From a virus, in IMG/VR virus record IMGVR_UViG_3300048914_000039, positions 1 through 46,973 of that record: a stretch of 46,973 nt of DNA, one strand, 5' to 3'. This document shows positions 40,917 to 46,973 of the stretch, in pieces (positions within the stretch are counted from its first letter, which is position 1; every line of letters starts with the position of its first letter). Position numbers and translations under genes: made by a program. Under the pieces are notes generated by a model that saw only the letters and a list, made by a program, of their open reading frames with translations, ran no database searches and was not told where the DNA came from.

Positions 40917-41618
40917 ATGAGCTATATCGGATTGAGATTTGGTAGGTACGTAGTAAAGGAAAAGATAACGTATAGAAAGTATTCTTGCGTATGTGACTGT
41001 GGTACTGTAAAAACGGTAAGTATTTATCATCTCAGAGATGGGAAAATCAGAAGTTGCGGATGCTTGCATAGCGAGACTCTTTCAAAGAGAAACTCAAAAC
41101 ACGGTCTAAGTGAGTCATCTGAATATGCAGCTTGGTGCAAAATAAAAAGAAAAACAACGAATCCCGACGATGACGATTGGTACTTGTATGGTGCACGAGG
41201 TATCAAGATGTCTGAAGAGTTTTATAACTCCTTTGAGTGTTTCTATAGCTACTTAGGGCCGAAACCTACAGATGGGGTAAGGTATTCTGTAGGACGTATT
41301 GATAACAACAAAGGGTACGAACGAGGTAACATTCGTTGGGAAACTGACTCACAGCAAGCTCAAAACCAGAGAAAAAGGTGCACCAACAAGTCTGGCGAAA
41401 CAGGTGTGTTACTTGCCACAAAGGTTATCAATGGACGCAAGTATTCTGCTTGGGTGGCTTATTGGTGCCCTGTAGTAGGTGTCAAAAGAACTAAAAACTT
41501 TAGTACGAATAAATATGGGTATGATGAAGCTTTTAAGATGGCAACTGATTATCGAGCAAAAATGATTGAAGAGCTTAACCGACTTGGTGCTAGTTACGCC
41601 GAGACACATGGTAAATAA
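40917..41618 (+). CDS. AP2/HNH-type homing endonuclease
   Basis: 233 residues, one base after the PhoH stop. N-terminal Cys cluster (YSCVCDCGTVKTVS then SCGCLHSE) is typical of free-standing phage endonucleases. A core with YLYGARGIKMSEE and YSVGRIDNNKGYERGNIRWE resembles an HNH-like nuclease part. The C-terminal NKSGETGVLLATKVINGRKY and NFSTNKYGYDEAFKMATDYR region is AP2-like. Probably a selfish insertion in the PhoH-ClpP operon. Confidence 0.82.
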   Translation: MSYIGLRFGRYVVKEKITYRKYSCVCDCGTVKTVSIYHLRDGKIRSCGCLHSETLSKRNSKHGLSESSEYAAWCKIKRKTTNPDDDDWYLYGARGIKMSEEFYNSFECFYSYLGPKPTDGVRYSVGRIDNNKGYERGNIRWETDSQQAQNQRKRCTNKSGETGVLLATKVINGRKYSAWVAYWCPVVGVKRTKNFSTNKYGYDEAFKMATDYRAKMIEELNRLGASYAETHGK

Positions 41619-41629
41619 GGAGAAACAGA

Positions 41630-42283
41630 ATGTCAGACCTGATGAAACTACTTAAGCGCGAACCTACACAATTTGAAGTGAAAGCTATACCGCTCAATCA
41701 GTGTTACCAATGTGTGATTGATGATGTGTTTGAAGAAGTACACCAATTTTCCGAGCTTGTTGACTATCTGAATAACGCAGTAGAAGGGGATGTTGCACAC
41801 ATTAAAATTTCTACGCCCGGAGGTGCGCTGCATAGTATTATTCCTCTAATGAATGCTATGCGCAACACTGACGCGCACATTGCAATGCATGTGGAATCAG
41901 ATACAGCTTCCTGTGGGACGATTCTGATGATGTTGGCAGACGAAGTTTACATCAATCCGTACACATCTATTATGATCCATACAGCAAGTTATGGGTATTA
42001 CAACCACGCAGGTAACATGGAAGCGCACGTTAATCACAGTACAGTTGCAATTAAGAAACTTGTTGGTGAAATTTACAAGGGTTTCTTGACACCTGAAGAA
42101 ATCTTGCGCGTTCAAGACGGATTAGAAGTGTACCTCACTGACGAAGATTGTTACGAACGTTTCAAACACCGCAACGAGATGCGTATGAAGGAAATCGAGC
42201 AAGCCAACAAACCTGCTAAGAAGCCTCGTACGAAGCGTGTTAAAGTTGTTCCTGCGGAGCCACAACAAGAGTTTGTAGAATAA
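41630..42283 (+). CDS. ClpP-like (S14) protease
   Basis: 217 residues. ClpP fold markers: GDVAHIKISTPGGALHSIIP, the Ser nucleophile in SDTASCGTILMMLADEVYIN (ClpP has a GASMA-like turn), and His in SIMIHTASYGYYNHAG. The C-terminus is basic (KPAKKPRTKRVKVVPAEP). It is separate from the head maturation protease (an S49 enzyme), so it probably acts on host or phage regulatory proteins. Ribosome site AAGGAG. Last gene of the PhoH operon. Confidence 0.88.
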   Translation: MSDLMKLLKREPTQFEVKAIPLNQCYQCVIDDVFEEVHQFSELVDYLNNAVEGDVAHIKISTPGGALHSIIPLMNAMRNTDAHIAMHVESDTASCGTILMMLADEVYINPYTSIMIHTASYGYYNHAGNMEAHVNHSTVAIKKLVGEIYKGFLTPEEILRVQDGLEVYLTDEDCYERFKHRNEMRMKEIEQANKPAKKPRTKRVKVVPAEPQQEFVE

Positions 42284-42288
42284 TGGAC

Positions 42289-42319
42289 GCCTCAGCTTCG
42301 GCTGAGGCATTTTTATTTG
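42289..42319 (+). terminator. Terminator of the PhoH - ClpP operon
   Basis: Perfect 8-bp stem GCCTCAGC / GCTGAGGC with a TTCG tetraloop, then ATTTTTATTT. Confidence 0.93.
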
Positions 42320-42329
42320 TACAAAGCGC

Positions 42330-42358
42330 TTGCATTCTTATGGAAAATGGGCTACCAT
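42330..42358 (+). promoter_or_regulatory. Promoter of the HD - metallophosphoesterase operon
   Basis: TTGCAT (42330-42335), 17 bp, TACCAT (42353-42358). Weaker than the others but directly after a terminator and 30 bp before the first gene. Confidence 0.6.
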
Positions 42359-42387
42359 AGATTCGTCAACAAATTTAAGGAGGAAGT

Positions 42388-42567
42388 ATGTTTAAGTCAA
42401 AGATTCCAGATAAGAAGCTTGCTGAAGATTTACGCAACAAGGTAAAGGAATTAAACGATGTTGCACAAGTATTGATGGCAAGGGGTTGGTTCATTGATTA
42501 CAAAATGGAATACGGCAGCAGCACGCTAAACTGTGTAGTAAAGAAAACCTTTGTAGAGGAAATCTGA
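42388..42567 (+). CDS. Small hypothetical protein
   Basis: 59 residues from ATG 42388 with AAGGAGG nearby. Helical N-terminal half (KKLAEDLRNKVKELNDVAQV), then WFIDYKMEYGSSTLN. Its TGA overlaps the next ATG (TGATG), so it leads a tightly coupled operon. No family recognised. Confidence 0.7.
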   Translation: MFKSKIPDKKLAEDLRNKVKELNDVAQVLMARGWFIDYKMEYGSSTLNCVVKKTFVEEI

Positions 42568-43085
42568 TGAACTCCACATCCATCAGCCTTCTTAACGGAG
42601 GGCATTTCGACTACGAAGCCCCTGAGCGTAGCCGATATGGCATCGAAGACATCGCTCGTGGCTTGTGCAAAATGCCTCGCTTCTCGGGGCAGACTAATCG
42701 TACGTACACTGTCGCACAACACTGCGTTCTTGTAAGCAAGCTTGTACCAGAGGAACACGCACTTGAAGGGCTTCTCCACGATGGTGCGGAAGCATTCATG
42801 GCAGACCTTCCAAGCCCTCTTAAGCGCATGCTGCCGGGTTATGTAGAGCTTGAGAAACGAGCGGAAGCCGATATGTGCAAGCGCTTCAAGATGAAGTTTC
42901 CCTTTCATCCGTGCATCAAGGAGGCTGACATTCGTGTATTTCTTGCAGAGCGTAGGGACATGCAGCCATGTGTAACGGAAGTTTGTTATGAGGGTTATGA
43001 GCCTTATCCAAACAAAATCATTGCATGGGACAGCCACATGAGTTATATTTATTTTATGCGTCGTTTTAAGGAGCTTACAAAATGA
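42567..43085 (+). CDS. HD-domain phosphohydrolase (YfbR-like nucleotidase)
   Basis: 172 residues. HD motifs in order: TYTVAQHCVLVSKLV (first His), LEGLLHDGAEAFMADLPSPL (His-Asp), and the late Asp in IIAWDSHMSYIYF. Similar phage HD proteins cleave dNMPs or other nucleotides. It fits with the reductase genes at the other end of the window in nucleotide-pool control. The stop overlaps the next start. Confidence 0.88.
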   Translation: MNSTSISLLNGGHFDYEAPERSRYGIEDIARGLCKMPRFSGQTNRTYTVAQHCVLVSKLVPEEHALEGLLHDGAEAFMADLPSPLKRMLPGYVELEKRAEADMCKRFKMKFPFHPCIKEADIRVFLAERRDMQPCVTEVCYEGYEPYPNKIIAWDSHMSYIYFMRRFKELTK

Positions 43086-43267
43086 ATTCCAAACTTTTAA
43101 TTTGTGTATGTACTCTGCTGACAGCATGTAGCCAACAGAGCTACACTGAGAGCATCGACAGGCAATACGTGAAAGACTGCAATGATCGGGGTGGGAAGGT
43201 GGAGCGAATTGATTACACTGATGTACTACAATGTATTGGTGCTACGACTAAGGACATTTCAAAATGA
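43082..43267 (+). CDS. Small predicted lipoprotein
   Basis: 61 residues. The signal peptide is MNSKLLICVCTLLTAC with a lipobox LTAC, and a short polar tail (CSQQSYTESIDRQYVKDCND). Expected in the host envelope, as for superinfection-exclusion or cor-like lipoproteins, though none is matched. It overlaps the HD gene (ATGA-like) and the next gene. Confidence 0.7.
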   Translation: MNSKLLICVCTLLTACSQQSYTESIDRQYVKDCNDRGGKVERIDYTDVLQCIGATTKDISK

Positions 43268-43356
43268 AACTGGACGATTTTCTATACTGCGCTGCTATTG
43301 TTCTTATCATGCTGCTCGTCGGCGTTGGCATTATTCCTGATATGGTGGATGTATGA
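43264..43356 (+). CDS. Tiny one-helix membrane peptide
   Basis: 30 residues: MKLDDFLYCA then a hydrophobic helix (AIVLIMLLVGVGIIP). Start overlaps the lipoprotein stop (ATGA). Its own stop overlaps the next start. Probably inserted in the inner membrane. Confidence 0.6.
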   Translation: MKLDDFLYCAAIVLIMLLVGVGIIPDMVDV

Positions 43357-43424
43357 ATATTTATGTTATGTGGCTTATTTGTGGATACATGATTGGGCAA
43401 GTGCTAATTGAGATTTATTGTTAA
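43353..43424 (+). CDS. Tiny hydrophobic peptide
   Basis: 23 residues, mostly hydrophobic (MNIYVMWLICGYMIGQVLIE). Coupled to the previous gene by ATGA. Too short for homology-based assignment; kept because it continues the ATGA chain. Confidence 0.45.
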   Translation: MNIYVMWLICGYMIGQVLIEIYC

Positions 43425-43433
43425 GGAGATGTT

Positions 43434-43658
43434 ATGAAATACGAAGACATGATGCCGCATCAACGACGTGTAGTGGATGAGAAGCTTGAGCTTGATGCTA
43501 AGATTGGTAAACTTGATGAGTTTATTGAGCGATCACCAATGTTCTATAAGGTGGGTCTTAAGGAGATGAAGCGTCTATGCAGGCAGTTTGACGCAATGGA
43601 GGAGTATAGCAATATTCTTGGTGAACGTATTGAAGCTTTTGGGGAGTATGAGTGCTAA
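43434..43658 (+). CDS. Small helical hypothetical protein
   Basis: 74 residues, charged coiled-coil-like (VVDEKLELDAKIGKLDEFIE, EMKRLCRQFDAMEEYSNILG). Good AAGGAG site seven bases before the ATG. No family recognised; the pattern is common in phage accessory proteins. Confidence 0.75.
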   Translation: MKYEDMMPHQRRVVDEKLELDAKIGKLDEFIERSPMFYKVGLKEMKRLCRQFDAMEEYSNILGERIEAFGEYEC

Positions 43659-44203
43659 CAATCCTTGAACACACAAGCAGCAGCTACGGTCCGCGTACAT
43701 ATGCCAATGCTGCAAAGGGCGATGTTACGATTGCTATTGCTGTAGACTACAACACAGCAGGAGAAAGGCTGACACACAAAGCTGCTGGAGATAAGTATTT
43801 GAAGCTTGATCCTGACGTGAGTTATGTGGAGAACGCGCGAGAGTTGTGGTGCAGGCTGAAAAAGCTTGGCAAACCTAGTCCTGTTATTAACGTTGCAGGC
43901 AATGGCATCTACACTCTCACAAAGCACAGATTGCCACAAAAGTATGCCAACCTCTATGTCTATGATCTGCTGGTGCTTGTGCATAGACACTACCCTATTG
44001 GAGAAATCGTCTCTGGAGGACAAACAGGAATCGATATTGCGGGAGGGGTTGCAGGGTATGTTCTAGGCATTCCAACAACGATGCTTCTGCCGAAAGGATT
44101 CAAGCAACGTTTTGAAGATGGCATTGACATTGTTCAGACAGAGCAAGATGTTAGGAATCAGGTAGAATGTTGGGCTAAGAAACTTAAGGAGGAAACTAAA
44201 TGA
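43652..44203 (+). CDS. SLOG-like Rossmann-fold protein (YpsA / molybdenum-carrier-like)
   Basis: 183 residues. The SGGQTGIDIAGGVAGYVLGI motif after VGEI-like strands matches the nucleotide-binding loop of the SLOG/YpsA superfamily, and the tail repeats IPTTMLLPKGFKQRFEDGID. The N-terminal ~60 residues are extra. SLOG proteins bind nucleotide-like ligands and appear in defence and counter-defence settings. Start GTG 43652 with GGGGAG five bases before it. Confidence 0.72.
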   Translation: MLTILEHTSSSYGPRTYANAAKGDVTIAIAVDYNTAGERLTHKAAGDKYLKLDPDVSYVENARELWCRLKKLGKPSPVINVAGNGIYTLTKHRLPQKYANLYVYDLLVLVHRHYPIGEIVSGGQTGIDIAGGVAGYVLGIPTTMLLPKGFKQRFEDGIDIVQTEQDVRNQVECWAKKLKEETK

Positions 44204-44394
44204 TTAAGCGGCAATATGTTGTAGATTGTGAAGTTATGCAAGCACACCGTAAATGGTCAACGATCAGTTTTGAACTGACAAGTTGGTTTCCGGTAGAAGC
44301 TGGCAAGTTCTCAAAGTATGTACGCGATGAAGTTGCAGACTACCATAACTGCGATGCTGGAGATGTTCGTATTATCGGAGTGTTCAAGCTATGA
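44200..44394 (+). CDS. Small hypothetical protein
   Basis: 64 residues, basic, with MIKRQYVVDCEVMQAHRKW then EAGKFSKYVRDEVADYHN. Both ends overlap neighbouring genes (ATGA). AAGGAGG lies before it. No family recognised. Confidence 0.7.
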   Translation: MIKRQYVVDCEVMQAHRKWSTISFELTSWFPVEAGKFSKYVRDEVADYHNCDAGDVRIIGVFKL

Positions 44395-44945
44395 GTAACA
44401 CATTTATTATTTCGGATACCCACTTCGGGCACGTAGGAGTGACTAAGTTTCTCACACACTCGGGCGAGAAGATGCGCCCTTGGGGTAACATTGAAGAAAT
44501 GGATGAAGCTCTTGTAGAGAACTGGAACAAAGTTGTACGTCCAAAAGACAAGGTGATTCATCTTGGGGATGTTGTAATCAACCGTAGAGCCTTGCCCACT
44601 CTTGCCAGCCTCAATGGCACTAAGATTCTTGTAAAAGGCAATCACGATGTATTCCGTCTGGAAGAGTACACGCCATACTTCAAAGACATCCTCGGCTGCA
44701 AGCAATTTGACGACTACATTCTTAGCCACATTCCTGTACATGAGAATCAACTTTACAGGTTTAAGGGGAATGTGCATGGACATATGCACAATGAATGTGT
44801 GCAAAAGGAAGTGTCGGATGGTTCTTGGTATGGGCAGCACATGGAAGATGATGAGCGATACTTCTGTGCTAGTGTTGAGAGGATTGACTACACGCCTATT
44901 GCTTGGGAAGATGTTAAGAAGATTATGGAGGGGAGTGGGAATTGA
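44391..44945 (+). CDS. Calcineurin-like metallophosphoesterase
   Basis: 184 residues. The motif set is complete: ISDTHFGH, HLGDVVIN, VKGNHD, a later His (LSHIPVH) and HGHMHN. Acts on phosphoesters, possibly nucleotides or RNA. Similar single-domain enzymes occur in many phages. Start overlaps the previous stop (ATGA). Confidence 0.92.
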   Translation: MSNTFIISDTHFGHVGVTKFLTHSGEKMRPWGNIEEMDEALVENWNKVVRPKDKVIHLGDVVINRRALPTLASLNGTKILVKGNHDVFRLEEYTPYFKDILGCKQFDDYILSHIPVHENQLYRFKGNVHGHMHNECVQKEVSDGSWYGQHMEDDERYFCASVERIDYTPIAWEDVKKIMEGSGN

Positions 44946-45139
44946 TGGCTATTATTGGTTTTATTTTTCTTATGTTTGTAGGGCTGTGGCTAGTTGCGAT
45001 TGCAGGGACAATCTTCTTCGGCAGTGCAATGTTCGGTGGCACAGGTGTGGAAGCTGTTGTACCAGCAATCTTTGCAGGGTTGATCTTTTGGGCAGCGTTC
45101 CACTTTGCACCGTTTACAATTTTGTTTGTGGGAGGGTAG
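44945..45139 (+). CDS. Two-helix membrane protein
   Basis: 64 residues. Two hydrophobic segments (AIIGFIFLMFVGLWLVAIAG and AVVPAIFAGLIFWAAFHFAP) around a short loop. ATG 44945 overlaps the preceding TGA (TGATG). Possibly a holin-like or superinfection-type inner-membrane protein; no sequence support for either. Confidence 0.65.
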   Translation: MAIIGFIFLMFVGLWLVAIAGTIFFGSAMFGGTGVEAVVPAIFAGLIFWAAFHFAPFTILFVGG

Positions 45140-45313
45140 ATGAGGGAGTTTGATAGGTATTATGTTCGATACGAAAGCGAGTACCTTGAGCATGATGTAG
45201 AAGGCAAGTTCATGCTTGTTGAAGATCATCTTTCGATTGTTGAGAAGTTGAAGGCTGAGATTAAAGATTTAGAAGGTCACTTAGTAGACGCAATGTATCG
45301 TATTGGGTTTTGA
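45140..45313 (+). CDS. Small hypothetical coiled-coil protein
   Basis: 57 residues, acidic N-terminal half (MREFDRYYVRYESEYLEHDV), helical end (VEKLKAEIKDLEGHLVDAMY). Starts directly after the preceding stop with GGAGGG upstream. Last gene before the terminator. Confidence 0.65.
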   Translation: MREFDRYYVRYESEYLEHDVEGKFMLVEDHLSIVEKLKAEIKDLEGHLVDAMYRIGF

Positions 45314-45318
45314 CATAG

Positions 45319-45349
45319 GCTCGCTGACGGAATCGTTAGCGAGCTTTTT
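45319..45349 (+). terminator. Rho-independent terminator of the HD - metallophosphoesterase operon
   Basis: Eleven-bp stem GCTCGCTGACG / CGTTAGCGAGC (one wobble) with a GAAT loop, then TTTTTGTTTG. Confidence 0.93.
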
Positions 45350-45365
45350 GTTTGTGTGCGCGGAT

Positions 45366-45394
45366 TTGACAAGATATCATAAGAATGTTATAAT
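45366..45394 (+). promoter_or_regulatory. Perfect rightward promoter for the HTH gene
   Basis: TTGACA (45366-45371), AAGA at the spacer start, 17 bp ending in TGT, TATAAT followed by T. It is the only rightward promoter with the motif of the late leftward ones. Confidence 0.88.
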
Positions 45395-45422
45395 TAGTAG
45401 GTTATAGATAGGAAAGGAAAAC

Positions 45423-45641
45423 ATGGCAAACGTTAAAAAATTTAATAGGGAAGAGGCGCTGGCACTGCGGGAGCAAGGCTACTCGCACAAACAAATATCT
45501 ATTGCACTCGGGTGTTCTAAAGCTTGGGTGGCAAAAGAGTTGATGGGTGTAGAGAAGGGTGAGGGATTGGCAGTTGATGGCACTAAGGTGCAGGCGATTG
45601 CGATTCTGGAGGAAGCTCTGGCGAAGGTGAGGGCACTGTAA
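45423..45641 (+). CDS. Small HTH DNA-binding protein
   Basis: 72 residues. A helix-turn-helix like that of serine resolvases is visible: FNREEALALREQGYSHKQIS then IALGCSKAWVAKELM. The remainder is helical. Probably a phage transcription regulator; it is the first product of its own strong promoter, which matches the late-promoter pattern. The next gene follows after one base. Confidence 0.72.
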   Translation: MANVKKFNREEALALREQGYSHKQISIALGCSKAWVAKELMGVEKGEGLAVDGTKVQAIAILEEALAKVRAL

Positions 45642-45642
45642 T

Positions 45643-46542
45643 ATGAAGAAAACTAAAGTCTACTATGACAATCTTACTGTCGATCAGATTGTAGAATACT
45701 GGAAAGCTAATCTCCGATGGAGAATGATTCAATCTGTCGTTGCAAGAATCAGAAAGACCTGCAAGAACAACGAGAGAGTTGCAAAAATTAATTCGGCGTT
45801 TGACAAATATGTTGAGCTTGGCTACAAACCCGCTAACGGTAGCATGACAGAAGGCGACTACTCAGAGTCTTACGGTAAGAGTGCAGAGAAGCCAAAGTAC
45901 GGTAAGAAGATGCGATCTACGCTTGTGTGGGGAGTTGGGGTTTGCGAGCGAGGGAAATATAAGATGTCATATGTGGACCCCGCAGATGGCAAGAAAAAGA
46001 ACACTGCTGAGTATAGGCTGTGGTGTGATATGATTGCTAGATGCTACGATGAGAAGCGACGTTCTAAATGGCCTGCTTATGCCGGATGCACTGTGTCTGA
46101 TAACTTCCTTAACTTTCAATGGTTTGCGGAGTGGTGCAATAACCAAATTGGTTTCAAAGTTAAAGATGAGAATGGCACTTGGCAAATGGATAAGGATATG
46201 CTTGTTAAAGGGAATCGAGTATATTCTGAAGATACATGTGTTTTCATTCCTAGATGCTTGAATCTTGTCGCGCATAAAAACAAACATCAGCGAAATGGCC
46301 TGCCTATAGGTGTCAGTCTATACAAAACTGCTGAGAAGACTCGATACAAAGCTAGGTGTTCTCTTGGTGAGAAAGGTAAAGAAGCCAATCTTGGCTACCA
46401 CTCTACAGTAGAAGAGGCATTCGCAGCGTATAAGAAGTTTAAAGAATCGTTCATCAAAGAGCGTGCAGACCAGTTCAAAGGAAAGATCGATGATCGGGTG
46501 TACAACGCCTTGATGTCCTATGAAGTGCGTATTGACGACTGA
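45643..46542 (+). CDS. AP2/HNH-related homing endonuclease
   Basis: 299 residues, longer paralogue of the protein at 37359-37946. Shared: YAGCTVSDNFLNFQWFAEWC, WQMDKDMLVKGNRVYSEDTC then VFIPRCLNL, and the C-terminal AP2-like repeat (LGYHSTVEEAFAAYKKFKES). It also has an N-terminal ~100-residue extension (WKANLRWRMIQSVVARIRKT). It lies directly after the HTH gene and before a terminator, so it may be a cargo of that operon. Confidence 0.85.
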   Translation: MKKTKVYYDNLTVDQIVEYWKANLRWRMIQSVVARIRKTCKNNERVAKINSAFDKYVELGYKPANGSMTEGDYSESYGKSAEKPKYGKKMRSTLVWGVGVCERGKYKMSYVDPADGKKKNTAEYRLWCDMIARCYDEKRRSKWPAYAGCTVSDNFLNFQWFAEWCNNQIGFKVKDENGTWQMDKDMLVKGNRVYSEDTCVFIPRCLNLVAHKNKHQRNGLPIGVSLYKTAEKTRYKARCSLGEKGKEANLGYHSTVEEAFAAYKKFKESFIKERADQFKGKIDDRVYNALMSYEVRIDD

Positions 46543-46551
46543 ACGACATGA

Positions 46552-46573
46552 CCCGCTCACGCGGGCTTATTTT
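46552..46573 (+). terminator. Terminator after the homing endonuclease gene
   Basis: Stem CCCGC / GCGGG with a TCAC loop, then CTTATTTT. Confidence 0.8.
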
Positions 46574-46577
46574 CCTG

Positions 46578-46606
46578 TTGACTTATAAACTCCAAACGTC
46601 TATACT
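46578..46606 (+). promoter_or_regulatory. Promoter of the serine recombinase gene
   Basis: TTGACT (46578-46583), 17 bp, TATACT (46601-46606). Confidence 0.75.
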
Positions 46607-46634
46607 TCAGCCATCACTAAACACGGAGGACAAC

Positions 46635-46973
46635 ATGACTAAATCTTTCATTGGCGTTTGCCGAGTCAGTACCCGCGAACAAGGCGTCTCTAAGAATGGT
46701 CTTGACAGTCAGCGGGCAGAAATCGAACGGTGGGCAAAGCACCACGGCTACAACCTCATTACCATTATGGACGAGGTGATTTCTGGCAGCACACCTTTGA
46801 AAGAGCGTCCTGTGATGTCTATGGCGCTGGCGATGGCTAAGAAGATGAAAGCTCAAGTTGTGGTCACTAAGAGCGACAGGTGTTCGCGCGACTTCGATAT
46901 TTCCCGTGAGTTGGTGCAAAAGAAGAAGTTGGTTGTTGCAATCGATCTTGGGGCTGAGCACGACGAGTTTGTT
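46635..46973 (+). CDS. Serine recombinase (resolvase/integrase family), truncated by the window end
   Basis: 113 residues visible; the frame is still open at the edge. The catalytic N-terminal domain is clear: GVCRVSTREQGVSKNGLDSQ with the Ser nucleophile in RVS, and VVVTKSDRCSRDFDISRELV with the conserved Arg residues. The C-terminal DNA-binding domain is missing, so it cannot be told whether it is a large integrase, an invertase or a resolvase. Strong ribosome site GGAGGACAAC. If it is an integrase the phage may be temperate. Confidence 0.85.
   Translation, partial: MTKSFIGVCRVSTREQGVSKNGLDSQRAEIERWAKHHGYNLITIMDEVISGSTPLKERPVMSMALAMAKKMKAQVVVTKSDRCSRDFDISRELVQKKKLVVAIDLGAEHDEFV

Noticed and set aside
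1-46973. CRISPR array or insertion sequence
   Set aside because: No regularly repeated spacers, no transposase gene and no flanking inverted repeats were seen by eye; I could not run a repeat search.

Overview
The window is a large piece of a tailed double-stranded DNA phage (siphovirus type) that probably infects a Gram-negative host. The supporting evidence is a lambda-like head cassette (large terminase, portal, S49 protease, scaffold, decoration protein, gpE-type capsid), a tail module with a 1782-residue tape measure protein and no contractile sheath, a GH19 endolysin with membrane-anchored lysis proteins, and many near-consensus sigma-70 promoters with no phage RNA polymerase in view. 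No replisome genes are visible, so the genome continues beyond both ends. The host genus cannot be told from this sequence.

Layout. 1-6.5 kb (+): a hypothetical gene, then ribonucleotide reductase (nrdA, nrdB) with a glutaredoxin, a GIY-YIG endonuclease, a HAD-like phosphatase and small unknown genes. 6.54-6.64 kb: two converging terminators. 6.7-39.0 kb (-): the late region, read right to left. In transcription order it holds a possible small terminase, a stable-RNA cluster (tRNA-Thr, tRNA-Gly and unexplained structured segments), an AP2-type endonuclease, a possible ~165-nt structured RNA, large terminase, portal, head genes, head completion genes, an adhesin and SGNH-esterase module, tail completion, tail tube, tail chaperones with a -1 frameshift site, tape measure, tail tip and fibres, and the lysis genes. 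39.03-39.09 kb: back-to-back divergent promoters. 39.1-46.97 kb (+): four or more early operons of small unknown genes, PhoH, a ClpP-like protease, HD hydrolase, SLOG-like protein, metallophosphoesterase, tiny membrane peptides, an HTH protein and, cut by the window edge, a serine recombinase.

How it works together. The nrdAB-glutaredoxin set and the HD and HAD hydrolases point to remodelling of the host nucleotide pool. Late genes lie under at least five leftward promoters that share a longer motif (TTGACAAGA, 17-bp spacer ending in TGC or TGT, then TATAATT). Hairpins after the capsid and tail-tube genes probably tune expression of the abundant virion proteins. Six free-standing homing-type endonuclease genes sit in the gaps between modules.

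The least explained parts are the structured RNA upstream of the large terminase, the hairpin-rich tRNA region, and the esterase/Ig-domain module placed between head and tail completion genes.
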